Shown here: in pieces, positions 1 through 11,069 of the stretch
How the letters are laid out: every line of letters begins with the position of its first letter
Position numbering within the stretch: position 1 is the stretch's first letter
Assembly: GCA_003281505.1 (NCBI GenBank)
Contig: QCBU01000009.1
Coordinates: 1-64,000 of the forward strand
From: Prochlorococcus sp. AG-347-J14
GTDB taxonomy: Bacteria > Cyanobacteriota > Cyanobacteriia > PCC-6307 > Cyanobiaceae
Direction of reading: 5' to 3'
Length of the DNA stretch: 64,000 bases
Notes under the pieces: generated by a model
The model's input: the letters and a program-made list of their open reading frames with translations, nothing else
Told to the model about the DNA's origin: nothing
Database searches by the model: none
Program-made: the position numbers and the translations under genes

Positions 1-1388
<1,388 letters not shown>

Positions 1389-1436
1389 TTAAAGTTAGAA
1401 CATAATAGTTTTTTTCGTTGGTTATTTTGTAAAATT

Positions 1437-1784
1437 ATGGAAAAAATGCTTTTAAAATCGACTACTAGGCATGTCAGAATTTTTACTGCCGAAGTAGAAG
1501 ATGAGGAATTAAAGTTTCATCCCAATAAACTAACTCTTGATTTAGATCCTGATAACGAATTTATTTGGAACGAAGATTCTCTAAACAAAATAAATGAAAA
1601 ATTTAATCAATTAATAAAAGAGAGAGCAGGAAAGGATTTAGATGATTATGAACTTCGAAAAATAGGATCAGAAATTGAAGGTTTGATTAAGTTTTTGCTT
1701 CAAAATGGTCAGCTAAGCTATAACCCTAATTGTAGAGTAATGAATTATTCAATGGGTTTACCTAAGACAAATGAAGTGCTGTGA
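1437..1784 (+). CDS. ndhM: NDH-1 subunit M
   Basis: Small soluble subunit of the cyanobacterial NAD(P)H dehydrogenase-like complex (NDH-1), which carries out cyclic electron flow and respiration in thylakoids. The 115-residue protein has no membrane segment and carries recognisable family stretches such as [20 protein letters not shown] and the C-terminal [16 protein letters not shown]. NdhM belongs to the oxygenic-phototroph-specific set of subunits absent from bacterial complex I. The ATG at 1437 is the chosen start. The stop overlaps the GTG start of the next gene by 4 bases, suggesting translational coupling. Confidence 0.93.
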   Translation: MEKMLLKSTTRHVRIFTAEVEDEELKFHPNKLTLDLDPDNEFIWNEDSLNKINEKFNQLIKERAGKDLDDYELRKIGSEIEGLIKFLLQNGQLSYNPNCRVMNYSMGLPKTNEVL

Positions 1785-2404
1785 ATAGATCATCCTCAAA
1801 TAGAAGGCCAAGAAGAGGCTCAAATAGAAGTTATTATCCACCAAATCCAAAGGACATGGATCCGTATGGTCAAAGAAGCAATAGATTGCCTGCTTCTTCT
1901 GAACAAAAGATCAACTTTAGTACAGGAACCATTGCCGTACTTGCTGGGGTATTAATTTTAGGAGTTGGTATCGGTAGCGCTATTACCAGTACAACTGATG
2001 GCGGGCAGGGAAATATAGCAAGTCAACAACAATTAGATATGGCTGTTCCAGATCCTGAATTTTGCAGACAATGGGGAGCAAGTGCTTTTGTAATTGATGT
2101 TGAAATGTATACGACTCTGAATCCATCTACGAGTTTTGTAACGCAACCAGCTCTTCAGCCAGGGTGTGTTATTAGAAGAGAGAATTGGACAGTGCTACAA
2201 AAAGAGGGCGCAATTAGTAATGAAGATGTAAGAGAATGTAAGCAAAGGATGAATACTTTTGCTTATATTGGTTCTATAAGAGATAAGCCAATAGTTAAGT
2301 GCGTTTATCAGACTGATGTAAATGAAAATAAATTTATAATAAAAGGTGATGGACAAGTTGAAGACGGCGGGGTAGGCATTAATAGAGAAGCGATTCAGTT
2401 TTGA
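1781..2404 (+). CDS. Conserved cyanobacterial membrane protein (DUF3172-like)
   Basis: A 207-residue protein starting at a GTG that overlaps the ndhM stop (GTGA). The first ~45 residues are rich in Arg, Ser, Pro and Asn. One hydrophobic segment follows (about residues 46-68, [20 protein letters not shown]), then a C-terminal domain with several Cys residues that is probably outside the membrane or lumenal. I recall this as the DUF3172 family of cyanobacteria; the function is unknown. Coupling to ndhM might hint at a role around NDH-1 or the thylakoid membrane, but that is inference only. It is convergent with rbcR, 6 bp away. Confidence 0.75.
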   Translation: MNRSSSNRRPRRGSNRSYYPPNPKDMDPYGQRSNRLPASSEQKINFSTGTIAVLAGVLILGVGIGSAITSTTDGGQGNIASQQQLDMAVPDPEFCRQWGASAFVIDVEMYTTLNPSTSFVTQPALQPGCVIRRENWTVLQKEGAISNEDVRECKQRMNTFAYIGSIRDKPIVKCVYQTDVNENKFIIKGDGQVEDGGVGINREAIQF

Positions 2405-2410
2405 TCGAAA

Positions 2411-3355
2411 TTATATATGCCTCAAAGGGCTTTCTAAACTAGCAAATTGTGGGAGAATGTTTTTCTTGAATACTTCTGATGCTCTTGATGTATATCTTGA
2501 CGGATTAGTAATTAATTTAAGTTCTCTTTTTACCTCTAAATCAGCAACGAATGCTTTGTGGATTGTTCCAGCCGATAATTCTCTTTCAATAGAAACAACA
2601 GGCAAAAAGGAAGCTCCTAAACCTGATTGAACTGCATTCTTGATTGCTTCAAGAGAGTTAAGTTCCATTTCAATTTTTAATCTTTGAATATCAAGCCCAG
2701 AATCTTGGAGAAGTTTGTCAACAACTTTTCTTGTTGTAGATTGTGAGTCTAATGTTACAAAATTTAATTTGTATAAGTCTTCTTTTAGAAGCTCTTTTTT
2801 GGTCGAAAGTGGGTGTTTAGAGGGTAAAACTAATGCCAATTCATCCGTGGCATATGGAATTACTTGTAGCAAATTTTCTAAATCTGCAGGTAATCTTCCA
2901 CCGATAATGGCCAAGTCGATTTGCCCATTTGCAACACTCCAACCAGTTCTTCGCGTACTATGAACTTGGAGTTGAACAGATACATCAGGGTATTTTTGTC
3001 TGAAAAGTCCTATCATTCTGGGCATTAAATATGTTCCCGTTGTTTGGCTGGCTCCAATGACAAGAGTTCCACCTTTTAAGCTATTTAAATCTTCAATAGC
3101 TTTGCAAGCTTCGTCGCATTGATTCAAAATTCGTTCGCAATATTCAAGTAATAGTCTCCCTGCTTCTGTCAATAAAGCCTTCCTACCACCTCTGTCGAAA
3201 ATTGTGATTTCAAGTTGCTTTTCTAGATTTTGTATTTGTAGACTAACTGCAGGTTGGGTCACATATAAGATGTCCGCAGCTTTTTTAAAACTTCCTTGAG
3301 CTGCGATAGCTTTTAGTATTCTTAATTGGTCAAGTGTAAATGGTAATTCTGGCAT
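2411..3355 (-). CDS. rbcR: LysR-family regulator RbcR
   Basis: A 314-residue LysR-type transcription factor. The N-terminal winged helix-turn-helix occupies about residues 7-65 ([20 protein letters not shown], then [20 protein letters not shown]), followed by a linker helix and a periplasmic-binding-fold effector domain (about 93-300). Sequence and length match cyanobacterial and plastid RbcR, which activates RuBisCO and carbon-fixation genes in response to metabolites. It is divergent from the Z-ISO-like gene, and the 83-bp intergenic region holds two inverted repeats that may be its operator. The specific assignment against NdhR/CmpR rests on memory of the family. Confidence 0.85.
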   Translation of the reverse strand: MPELPFTLDQLRILKAIAAQGSFKKAADILYVTQPAVSLQIQNLEKQLEITIFDRGGRKALLTEAGRLLLEYCERILNQCDEACKAIEDLNSLKGGTLVIGASQTTGTYLMPRMIGLFRQKYPDVSVQLQVHSTRRTGWSVANGQIDLAIIGGRLPADLENLLQVIPYATDELALVLPSKHPLSTKKELLKEDLYKLNFVTLDSQSTTRKVVDKLLQDSGLDIQRLKIEMELNSLEAIKNAVQSGLGASFLPVVSIERELSAGTIHKAFVADLEVKRELKLITNPSRYTSRASEVFKKNILPQFASLESPLRHI

Positions 3356-3438
3356 CTATTGTGCCTACAATTAATTATAATTCTAATGCTTTGAAGCATT
3401 CTTGTTAAGAACAAAAATTATTTGAATAATTTAAATAT
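3356..3438. promoter_or_regulatory. rbcR / Z-ISO divergent promoter with two inverted repeats
   Basis: The 83-bp divergent region contains AATGCTT-TG-AAGCATT (3385-3400), a perfect 7-bp inverted repeat, and directly next to it TTGTT-AAG-AACAA (3402-3414), a perfect 5-bp inverted repeat. Paired dyads upstream of a LysR gene are the usual layout for autoregulation. The repeats are seen in the sequence; binding by RbcR is inferred. Confidence 0.5.
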
Positions 3439-4167
3439 ATGGAGATTCATCAAACTTCACTAATAATCTTACTCTTAATTTTTATTTTTGCGTTAATTCA
3501 TAGTGGTGGAGCTGCTTTAAGGATAAAAGCAGAATCTATTATGGGCCCTAGGTTATGGCGGTTATGTTTTGTTTTTTTAAGTTTGCCATCTGCAATCATC
3601 CTGATTAGTTATTTTTTAGTTCATAGATATGACGGAATCAGATTATGGAATTTACAGGGTAATAATTTTGTTTTTATGGTGGTTTGGTTTTTAACTGCAA
3701 TAAGTTTTTTATTTTTATATCCCGCTACCTATAATTTATTAGAAATTCCCTCGGTTTTAAAACCTAAAGTGCGAATTTATGGAACTGGGATAATGAGAAT
3801 CACCAGACATCCACAAGCATTTGGTCAGATAATTTGGTGTTTTGCTCATACTCTATGGATTGGTACATCATTCACATTAATAACTTCTATTGGCTTAATT
3901 TTGCATCATCTTTTTGCAATCTGGCATGGGGATAGGAGATTAGCCAATAGATTTGGAGAAGAATTTGAAAAGTTTAAAAAAAATACTTCCATAATTCCAT
4001 TTATGGCAATACTAGAAGGGAGGCAAGAATTTAAGATTAGAGAATTTTTTAGGTTATCTCAACTTGGCATATTGATTGCAATAGGGGTACTTTGGTGGTC
4101 TCATCAGTATATAAATCTTGCTGTTAAAACATTTGATTCATCATTTTTGTCTGAATTTTTCAATTGA
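3439..4167 (+). CDS. 15-cis-zeta-carotene isomerase-like (Z-ISO, NnrU family)
   Basis: A 242-residue polytopic membrane protein of the NnrU family. It resembles plant Z-ISO, the heme-containing isomerase of the central 15-cis bond in 9,15,9'-tri-cis-zeta-carotene. Stretches that match Z-ISO as I remember it are HSGGAALR (21-28), HRYDGIRLWNLQG (62-74), GIMRITRHPQ (117-126), IWCFAHTLWIG (132-142), HHLFAIWHGDRRLA (156-169) and AILEGRQ (190-196). These retain the His residues expected for heme ligation and catalysis. The step falls between Pds, whose gene is about 2 kb upstream, and CrtQ. Without that close match it would be annotated only as an NnrU family protein. Confidence 0.8.
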   Translation: MEIHQTSLIILLLIFIFALIHSGGAALRIKAESIMGPRLWRLCFVFLSLPSAIILISYFLVHRYDGIRLWNLQGNNFVFMVVWFLTAISFLFLYPATYNLLEIPSVLKPKVRIYGTGIMRITRHPQAFGQIIWCFAHTLWIGTSFTLITSIGLILHHLFAIWHGDRRLANRFGEEFEKFKKNTSIIPFMAILEGRQEFKIREFFRLSQLGILIAIGVLWWSHQYINLAVKTFDSSFLSEFFN

Positions 4168-4199
4168 CAGTTTAAAATCATATTAAAAGATCTTCAAAA

Positions 4200-6221
4200 A
4201 TGCCTCAAGCTTCAGAAATTGCCTGGTTAATTCCCTTATTCCCGTTGATTGGAGCGGTGCTTTCTGGCTTAGGATTAATAAGCATCAACAAGAAAATTAA
4301 TAATTCAAGAGAAATTGTTTCTGTAGGTCTGATTTCTTTCGTTGGGATTTCTGCTGTAATCAGTTATAAAGCTCTCATTGAACAAATAAATGGTTATCAA
4401 TCAGTAGAAAAATTATTTGTATGGGCAAACGCGGGGGATTTCACAATTCCTATGGGCTTTGTCCTTGATCCTTTAGGCAGTGTAATGCTTGCTTTAGTGA
4501 CTACTATAACTTTACTGGTAATGATTTACTCTCACGGTTATATGGCTCATGACAAGGGTTATGTCAGATTCTTTACATATTTAGCCTTATTTAGTAGTTC
4601 AATGATGGGATTAATAGTTAGTCCAAATTTATTAGAAATTTACGTTTTTTGGGAATTAGTTGGAATGTGTTCATACTTATTGGTTGGTTTTTGGTACGAC
4701 AGAGATGGTGCTGCCCACGCTGCGCAAAAAGCATTTGTAGTTAATAGAGTAGGAGACTTCGGCTTACTATTAGGGATTCTTGGTCTATTTTGGGCAACAA
4801 ATAGTTTTGATTTTAATGAAATAGCTACAGGAATTTCTCAATCAATATCGGATAATTCAATACCCATTTGGGCTGCTTTATTACTATGTTTTTTAGTTTT
4901 TTTAGGACCAATGGCAAAATCTGCTCAGTTTCCACTTCATGTATGGCTGCCTGATGCGATGGAAGGACCGACACCTATTTCTGCACTTATCCATGCTGCA
5001 ACAATGGTTGCTGCAGGAATATTTCTTGTAGCAAGACTTCAACCTTTGTATTCAATATTCCCCTCTATTCAATTTATTATTGCTTTAGTTGGCACCATTA
5101 CTTGTTTTTTAGGCGCTTCTATAGCATTGACCCAAATGGATTTAAAAAAAGGTTTAGCGTATAGTACAGTCTCTCAGCTAGGTTATATGATGCTTGCGAT
5201 GGGTTGTGGAGCACCAGTGGCAGGAATTTTTCATTTAGTAACTCATGCTTGTTTTAAAGCAATGTTATTTTTGGGATCTGGCTCAGTAATACACGCTATG
5301 GAAGAAGTAGTTGGGCATCAGCCAGTATTGGCGCAAGATATGAGATTAATGGGTGGTTTAAGAAAAAAAATGCCTTATACATCAACAACATTTTTAATAG
5401 GTTGTGTAGCGATTAGTGGAATTCCACCATTAGCGGGTTTCTGGAGTAAGGACGAAATCCTAGGAAATGCATTTATATCATTTCCAGCTTTTTGGTTTGT
5501 AGGACTTTTAACAGCTGGAATGACTGCTTTTTATATGTTTAGGCTTTATTTCTTGACATTTGAAGGAGATTTTAGAGGGGATGATAAAGAATTGCAAAAA
5601 GAGCTTTTATTAGCCTCTAAAGCAAAACTAGATGAAGAAAATGAGGAAGAGCATGAAGAAAATGGCTCCATTCATGAGTCGCCTTGGTCAATGACATTTC
5701 CTTTAGTATTTCTGGCTATACCCTCTGTAATTATAGGTTTTATGGGACTTCCATGGGATAGTAAAATTGCAAATATACTAGATCCTGAAGAAGCAGAGGC
5801 TGCTGCTAAAGCTTTCGAATTAAGGGAATTTTTACCTTTAGCAATAGCGTCAGTTCTTATTGCATCAGCAGGAATCATTATTGCTTATCAGGCATATTTT
5901 GTGAAAAAAATTAATCTGTCAGTTTTATTTGCCGAAAAGTTTCCTAATATCAACCAATTTTTATCCAATAAATGGTACCTAGACGATATTAATGAAAAAC
6001 TTTTTGTTAAGGGGAGTAGAAAACTAGCTAGAGAAGTCTTAGAAGTCGATTCTAAGGTTGTTGATGGTGTTGTAAATCTTACTGGACTTGTAACTTTAGG
6101 TAGTGGAGAAGGTTTAAAGTATTTTGAGACTGGCAAAGCTCAATTTTATGCTCTTATTGTTTTTGGGGGAGTTATCCTATTAGTTGCCATATTTGGTTTT
6201 CAATCTCCTCAAGTATCTTGA
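4200..6221 (+). CDS. ndhF: NDH-1 subunit F (chain 5)
   Basis: A 673-residue multi-spanning proton-pumping subunit of NDH-1, homologous to NuoL/ND5. The conserved antiporter core is present, including ELVGMCSYLLVGFWY and HVWLPDAMEGPTPISALIHA with its proton-channel Lys/His/Glu residues. A charged cytoplasmic loop (EENEEEHEENG) follows near residue 480, and a C-terminal extension with late transmembrane helices is typical of NdhF. ndhD follows on the same strand after 122 bp, the usual cyanobacterial ndhF-ndhD pairing. Family knowledge and the absence of cup genes nearby suggest the respiratory/cyclic (F1) form. Confidence 0.96.
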   Translation: MPQASEIAWLIPLFPLIGAVLSGLGLISINKKINNSREIVSVGLISFVGISAVISYKALIEQINGYQSVEKLFVWANAGDFTIPMGFVLDPLGSVMLALVTTITLLVMIYSHGYMAHDKGYVRFFTYLALFSSSMMGLIVSPNLLEIYVFWELVGMCSYLLVGFWYDRDGAAHAAQKAFVVNRVGDFGLLLGILGLFWATNSFDFNEIATGISQSISDNSIPIWAALLLCFLVFLGPMAKSAQFPLHVWLPDAMEGPTPISALIHAATMVAAGIFLVARLQPLYSIFPSIQFIIALVGTITCFLGASIALTQMDLKKGLAYSTVSQLGYMMLAMGCGAPVAGIFHLVTHACFKAMLFLGSGSVIHAMEEVVGHQPVLAQDMRLMGGLRKKMPYTSTTFLIGCVAISGIPPLAGFWSKDEILGNAFISFPAFWFVGLLTAGMTAFYMFRLYFLTFEGDFRGDDKELQKELLLASKAKLDEENEEEHEENGSIHESPWSMTFPLVFLAIPSVIIGFMGLPWDSKIANILDPEEAEAAAKAFELREFLPLAIASVLIASAGIIIAYQAYFVKKINLSVLFAEKFPNINQFLSNKWYLDDINEKLFVKGSRKLAREVLEVDSKVVDGVVNLTGLVTLGSGEGLKYFETGKAQFYALIVFGGVILLVAIFGFQSPQVS

Positions 6222-6343
6222 TTACAATTGTGTGTCTTCACTGTCCATTGGGATGAAAAAATACAGAAAATTTCTAGACTTTATTTAAGATAAATTTCTT
6301 ATTTAAATTGAGTACTTATTTTTTTCCATATATTGCCACACAA

Positions 6344-7948
6344 ATGTTTGGAACTTTGGGAGCTGGATTGTCTAATTTTCCATGGTTATCAGCCTCAATT
6401 TTATTCCCTATTGGTAGTGCATTTGTTATACCTTTTTTCCCAGATAAAGGAGATGGCAAAGAGGTGAGATGGTTTGCATTGTCTATTGCATTAATAACTT
6501 TTTTAATAACCGTAGGTTCATATATAAATGGCTTTGATATTAATAATGAAAATGTTCAACTGAAAGAAAATATCAATTGGCTCCCTGATTTAGGTCTTAC
6601 TTGGTCTGTGGGTGCTGATGGCATATCTATGCCGTTAATATTATTAACTAGTTTTATAACTGCTTTAGCAGTTCTCGCTGCATGGCCAGTCAAGTTCAAA
6701 CCAAAGTTATTTTTCTTTTTAATATTGGTTATGGATGGTGGGCAAATTGCTGTGTTTGCCGTACAAGATATGCTTTTATTCTTTCTAACTTGGGAACTTG
6801 AGTTGATCCCCGTATATTTATTACTGGCTATATGGGGTGGCAAAAATCGTCAATATGCAGCAACAAAATTCATTATTTATACAGCTGGAAGTTCTATCTT
6901 TATTCTTCTAGCAGCATTAGCAATGGGTTTCTATGGTACAGAAATTCCTAACTTTGAGTTCTCTCATTTGGCAGCTCAAGATTTTAGTCAGAAATTCCAA
7001 ATATTATGTTATGTGGGACTATTAATTGCATTTGGAGTTAAATTACCAATCGTACCCCTTCATACTTGGCTTCCAGATGCTCATGGAGAGGCTACAGCCC
7101 CTGTTCATATGCTTTTAGCAGGAATTTTATTAAAGATGGGCGGATATGCTCTATTAAGATTTAATGCACAATTATTACCCGTTGCTCATGCTCAATTTGC
7201 TCCATTATTAATAGTGCTTGGGGTAGTCAATATAATTTATGCTGCATTAACTTCTTTTGCTCAAAGAAATCTTAAAAGGAAAATTGCATATAGTTCGATA
7301 AGTCATATGGGTTTTGTTCTTATTGGAATAGGTAGTTTTAGTAGCCTTGGAACAAGCGGAGCTATGCTCCAAATGGTTAGTCATGGACTAATCGGTGCAA
7401 GTTTATTTTTTCTTGTTGGTGCTACCTACGACAGAACAAAGACACTTAAACTTGATGAAATGAGTGGTGTAGGACAAAAAATGAGAATCATGTTTGCCCT
7501 ATGGACTGCTTGCTCCCTTGCTTCTCTTGCTTTACCAGGTATGAGTGGATTTGTTTCCGAATTAATGGTATTCACAGGATTTGTTACAGATGAAGTGTAT
7601 ACACTTCCATTTAGGGTAGTTATGGCCTCACTAGCTGCTGTTGGTGTAATACTTACTCCTATTTATTTACTTTCAATGTTAAGAGAAATTTTCTTTGGCA
7701 AAGAAAATCCTAAATTAATCGAAGAACGAAAACTTATAGATGCAGAACCAAGGGAAGTTTACATTATTGCTTGTTTACTTTTACCGATTATTGGAATAGG
7801 TTTGTACCCAAGATTAGTTACTGAAAGTTATATTGCATCTATTAATAATTTAGTAGATAGAGATTTAACTGCAGTTAAAAGTGCTGTGAAGACAAATATT
7901 TTTTCAGGAACTAAAAAAAATAATATACTGAGAGCTCCAACAATATAA
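6344..7948 (+). CDS. ndhD: NDH-1 subunit D (chain 4)
   Basis: Proton-pumping membrane subunit homologous to NuoM/ND4. It contains the M/N-type antiporter signature ([19 protein letters not shown] and [20 protein letters not shown]) and about 14 hydrophobic segments. I place the start at the ATG at 6344, which gives [14 protein letters not shown], the N-terminus I recall for Prochlorococcus NdhD (about 534 residues). An in-frame TTG at 6308 would add 12 residues ([12 protein letters not shown]) and cannot be excluded. It lies downstream of ndhF, probably in the same operon. Confidence 0.95.
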   Translation: MFGTLGAGLSNFPWLSASILFPIGSAFVIPFFPDKGDGKEVRWFALSIALITFLITVGSYINGFDINNENVQLKENINWLPDLGLTWSVGADGISMPLILLTSFITALAVLAAWPVKFKPKLFFFLILVMDGGQIAVFAVQDMLLFFLTWELELIPVYLLLAIWGGKNRQYAATKFIIYTAGSSIFILLAALAMGFYGTEIPNFEFSHLAAQDFSQKFQILCYVGLLIAFGVKLPIVPLHTWLPDAHGEATAPVHMLLAGILLKMGGYALLRFNAQLLPVAHAQFAPLLIVLGVVNIIYAALTSFAQRNLKRKIAYSSISHMGFVLIGIGSFSSLGTSGAMLQMVSHGLIGASLFFLVGATYDRTKTLKLDEMSGVGQKMRIMFALWTACSLASLALPGMSGFVSELMVFTGFVTDEVYTLPFRVVMASLAAVGVILTPIYLLSMLREIFFGKENPKLIEERKLIDAEPREVYIIACLLLPIIGIGLYPRLVTESYIASINNLVDRDLTAVKSAVKTNIFSGTKKNNILRAPTI

Positions 7949-8070
7949 TTTTTTTAAATTAATGCAATATTGTTTGGCATTAAATAAATTAAAAGATATC
8001 TTGTGAGTAGATTTTATCTTTTAAAGTATCTTATTTTAATCCTATTGATAAGCAACAATTAGGCCCTAGA

Positions 8071-8892
8071 TTGTTGATTAAGTTTCTTCAAGACGCCGCA
8101 GGGAAAGGTGAGCTTGATCCATGGGATATTGATGTAATCAGTGTAATTGATAGCTTTTTAGAACAATATTCTCAAACTTTCAATAAATCTTCAAATAGTG
8201 ATAGCTCTTATCAAAAGGATTTAGCTGAGACAAGTGAAGCATTTTTTGCGGCTTCTGTACTGGTTAATTTAAAGGCTCAAGTTTTGGAATCTGATGTTTT
8301 TAAAGAAAATTCTTCAGATCTTGAAGATGAATTTGACCTGGATGATCAAGATTGGATTGATAATGAATTTGACATTCCAAAATATCCTGAAAAATACCTA
8401 AGGAGAAGATCGATTGCTCAACCAATTCTTAAACGTACAACAACATTGGGTGAACTGGTTAGTCAGTTAGAGTCTATCGCAGAAGTTATAGAAACCCAAG
8501 ATCTTCTTCTCATGAAGAGAAAAAGAAATAAAAAATATTCTGATAAGGCTTTGATTTCTCATGTAAAGTCATTGGCACATCGCGAGAAACTTCCAGAAAC
8601 AACTAAAGCATTAGGTAAATTTATTGACGGATGGGAAAAAGCATTACAATGGATAGATTTTGAACATTTAGTAAAGAAATGGCAAACAGTTGTAAAAAAT
8701 GATTTAGATAAAGATCGTTTGGGAGTTTTTTGGGCTTTGTTATTTTTATTATCTGAAAATAAAATTGAAATTAAACAAATTAATTCTTTATACGGTCCAA
8801 TTCATATAAAAAGAATAATACCTGAGGGTGGTTTAGCTCAATTACCTATAGAAAATCTTGAGGTAAGTAACCCCTCTTCCTCGGCTGCTTAG
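8071..8892 (+). CDS. scpA: Segregation and condensation protein A (ScpA-like)
   Basis: Kleisin subunit that would bridge the SMC heads in bacterial condensin and help compact and segregate the chromosome. The N-terminal kleisin motif FLQDAAGKGELDPWDIDVI and a later region with EFFAASVLVNLKAQ-like helices support the call, as does a C-terminal winged-helix-like segment. The protein is 273 residues with an acidic insert near residues 75-105. The start is uncertain: the first usable codons are TTG at 8071 and 8074, yet the reading frame upstream also encodes family-like residues (DKQQLGPRL) without ATG, GTG or TTG. Confidence 0.8.
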   Translation: MLIKFLQDAAGKGELDPWDIDVISVIDSFLEQYSQTFNKSSNSDSSYQKDLAETSEAFFAASVLVNLKAQVLESDVFKENSSDLEDEFDLDDQDWIDNEFDIPKYPEKYLRRRSIAQPILKRTTTLGELVSQLESIAEVIETQDLLLMKRKRNKKYSDKALISHVKSLAHREKLPETTKALGKFIDGWEKALQWIDFEHLVKKWQTVVKNDLDKDRLGVFWALLFLLSENKIEIKQINSLYGPIHIKRIIPEGGLAQLPIENLEVSNPSSSAA

Positions 8893-8921
8893 AAGCTTAA
8901 TAGTAATAACGTATAATTTGG

Positions 8922-8930
8922 TAAGGAGGT
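8922..8930 (+). promoter_or_regulatory. Strong Shine-Dalgarno before the sugar-nucleotide gene
   Basis: TAAGGAGGT is a full match to the anti-Shine-Dalgarno sequence and lies 9 bases before the ATG at 8940. This fixes the start of the gene. Full matches are uncommon in this window, where most genes have weak or no visible ribosome binding site. Confidence 0.7.
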
Positions 8931-8939
8931 TGTGAATTT

Positions 8940-10118
8940 ATGAAGGCAATGATACTTGCAGCAGGTAAAGGCACACGTGTTCAGCCTATTACGCATGTTA
9001 TTCCGAAACCGATGATTCCGATTTTGCAAAAACCTGTAATGGAGTTTCTCTTGGAACTTTTAAGAGAACATAACTTTAAGGAAATAATGGTAAATGTTTC
9101 TCATCTAGCTGAAGAAATTGAAAATTATTTTAGGGATGGGCAAAGATTTGGAGTAGAAATTGCTTATAGTTTTGAGGGAAGAATTGAAGATGGGGAATTA
9201 ATAGGTGATGCTTTAGGATCCGCAGGAGGATTAAAAAAAATTCAGGATTTTCAGGATTTCTTTGATGAAACTTTTGTTGTTTTATGTGGTGATGCTTTAG
9301 TTGATTTAGATTTAACACAAGCTGTTAAAAAACATAAACAGAAAGGAGCTATTGCGAGCTTAATAACAAAAAGAGTAACTAAAGATCAAGTATCAAGTTA
9401 TGGTGTTGTAGTTTCAGATGAAAATGGCAAAATAAAGGCTTTTCAGGAAAAGCCATCAGTTGATCAAGCCTTAAGCGACTCTATAAATACTGGAATTTAT
9501 CTTTTCGAACCCGAAATTTTTAATTACATACCTTCAGCAGAGAAATTTGATATTGGCGCTGATCTTTTCCCCAAACTTGTTGAAATGGATTTACCATTTT
9601 TTGCATTACCAATGGATTTTGAATGGGTAGACATTGGAAAGGTTCCTGATTATTGGAGCGCTATAAGAAATGTATTGCTAGGTAAGGTAAGACAAGTGCA
9701 AATACCAGGAAAAGAAATTAAACCAGGAATTTTTACCGGTTTGAATGTGGCTGCTAACTGGGAAAAAGTTGATATTACTGGGCCAGTTTATATCGGAGGC
9801 ATGACTAGGATAGAGGATGGAGCAACTATTATTGGCCCTTCTATGATTGGACCAAGTTGTTGCATTTGCGAGGGAGCAACAATAGATAACTCAATTATTT
9901 TTGACTACTCTAAAATTGGAAAAGGTGTTCGACTTACGGATAAGTTAGTGTTTGGTAAATATTGTGTTGGGAAAACTGGAGATCATTTTGATTTGCAAGA
10001 TGCCTCTTTAGATTGGTTAATAACAGATTCAAGAAGATCTGATTTGACTGAGCCATCTCCTCAGCAGAAAGCAATGGCAGAATTGTTAGGTACTGATTTG
10101 ATTAACATTCCAGACTAA
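8940..10118 (+). CDS. NDP-sugar pyrophosphorylase (mannose-1-P guanylyltransferase-like)
   Basis: A 392-residue nucleotidyltransferase that would couple a sugar-1-phosphate with NTP to give an NDP-sugar for cell-wall or polysaccharide synthesis. The N-terminal Rossmann-like domain opens with the signature AMILAAGKGTRVQPIT followed by KPMIPI (lysine of the active site), and contains VVLCGDALVDLDL (metal-binding Asp) and FQEKPS. The C-terminal third has hexapeptide-type repeats (GPVYIGGMTRIEDGATIIGP), indicating a left-handed beta-helix. The exact sugar and nucleotide cannot be read from sequence. The start is fixed by a strong ribosome binding site. Its 3' end overlaps metF by 17 bp, convergently. 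Confidence 0.8.
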   Translation: MKAMILAAGKGTRVQPITHVIPKPMIPILQKPVMEFLLELLREHNFKEIMVNVSHLAEEIENYFRDGQRFGVEIAYSFEGRIEDGELIGDALGSAGGLKKIQDFQDFFDETFVVLCGDALVDLDLTQAVKKHKQKGAIASLITKRVTKDQVSSYGVVVSDENGKIKAFQEKPSVDQALSDSINTGIYLFEPEIFNYIPSAEKFDIGADLFPKLVEMDLPFFALPMDFEWVDIGKVPDYWSAIRNVLLGKVRQVQIPGKEIKPGIFTGLNVAANWEKVDITGPVYIGGMTRIEDGATIIGPSMIGPSCCICEGATIDNSIIFDYSKIGKGVRLTDKLVFGKYCVGKTGDHFDLQDASLDWLITDSRRSDLTEPSPQQKAMAELLGTDLINIPD

Positions 10119-10992
10119 GTCCAGCTTTTTCAATAATATCAGGAATTAAATGCTCTGCTTTTACCGCCATTAGATGCACACCATTAGCGATATTCATAAA
10201 ATCATGAGCCTGTTCGGCTGCAATTTCAATACCTTCTTTTAAAGGGTCTTTAGCATCTTTAAGACGATTTAAGATGTTTTCAGGGATGTTTGCTCCTGGG
10301 ACGTATTTGTTTATAAAAAGAGCGTTTTTGTAAGACTTTAATAGAAATACACCTGCAATTACAGGAATTTCGAGAGGATTGCTAATTTTGTTGCAAAATT
10401 CTATCAAATGTTCTTTATCCATAACCATTTGAGTTTGTATAAATCTAGCTCCAGCCTCTTTTTTCTTTCTTATTCTCTTTTCTAAACTTTTTTGATTTTT
10501 GCAACTTGGATCTGCTGCAGCTCCTGCATATATAAATGTTTTTTTATCAGGAAGTTCTCCAAAAGTAGGATCAACTCCTTTATTGAATGCCTGTATTTGT
10601 TGCAGCAATCTTACTGACTCAAACTGATGTACTGCTTTTGCATCTTGTTGATCCCCGGCTTTTACTGAATCACCTGTAATACATAAGATATTTTTAATTC
10701 CTAAAGCATTTGCTCCCAGAATGTCAGATTGTAAAGCAATTTTATTACGATCTCTGCAAGATATTTGCATTACTGGTTCTATCCCATTTTCCAGTAATAG
10801 TTTGGACATTGCCAAGCTGCACATTCGCATAACAGCTCTGCTTCCGTCAGTAATGTTAACAGCATGTACCTTATCTTTCAAAAGTTGTGCTATCTTAAGA
10901 GATCTTATGGGGTCTCCACCTCTAGGGGGCATTAATTCTGCCGTTATTACCTTGGATTTTTTTTCTAAAGTCTGCTGAAGTTTTGATTTCAA
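10102..10992 (-). CDS. metF: 5,10-methylenetetrahydrofolate reductase
   Basis: FAD-dependent TIM-barrel enzyme that reduces 5,10-methylene-THF to 5-methyl-THF, the methyl donor for methionine synthesis. The 296-residue length and the motif order agree with the family: ITAELMPPRGGDP at the N-terminus with the catalytic Glu, HAVNITDG, ILCITGDS and FIQTQMVMD. It is divergent from the PedR-like regulator (77 bp between the starts) and overlaps the preceding pyrophosphorylase gene tail to tail. Confidence 0.9.
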   Translation of the reverse strand: MKSKLQQTLEKKSKVITAELMPPRGGDPIRSLKIAQLLKDKVHAVNITDGSRAVMRMCSLAMSKLLLENGIEPVMQISCRDRNKIALQSDILGANALGIKNILCITGDSVKAGDQQDAKAVHQFESVRLLQQIQAFNKGVDPTFGELPDKKTFIYAGAAADPSCKNQKSLEKRIRKKKEAGARFIQTQMVMDKEHLIEFCNKISNPLEIPVIAGVFLLKSYKNALFINKYVPGANIPENILNRLKDAKDPLKEGIEIAAEQAHDFMNIANGVHLMAVKAEHLIPDIIEKAGLSLEC

Positions 10993-11069
10993 TTGCTTTT
11001 GTTTCCTAATTGGTTAACAAGTGTAATGAGATTGCTAAACTTAATTAATATAAAAAAGGAACTGTTTAA

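Noticed and set aside
8912..8917. TATAAT before the sugar-nucleotide gene as a promoter
   Set aside because: A start site 6-7 bases downstream would remove or truncate the strong ribosome binding site, so it is probably chance.
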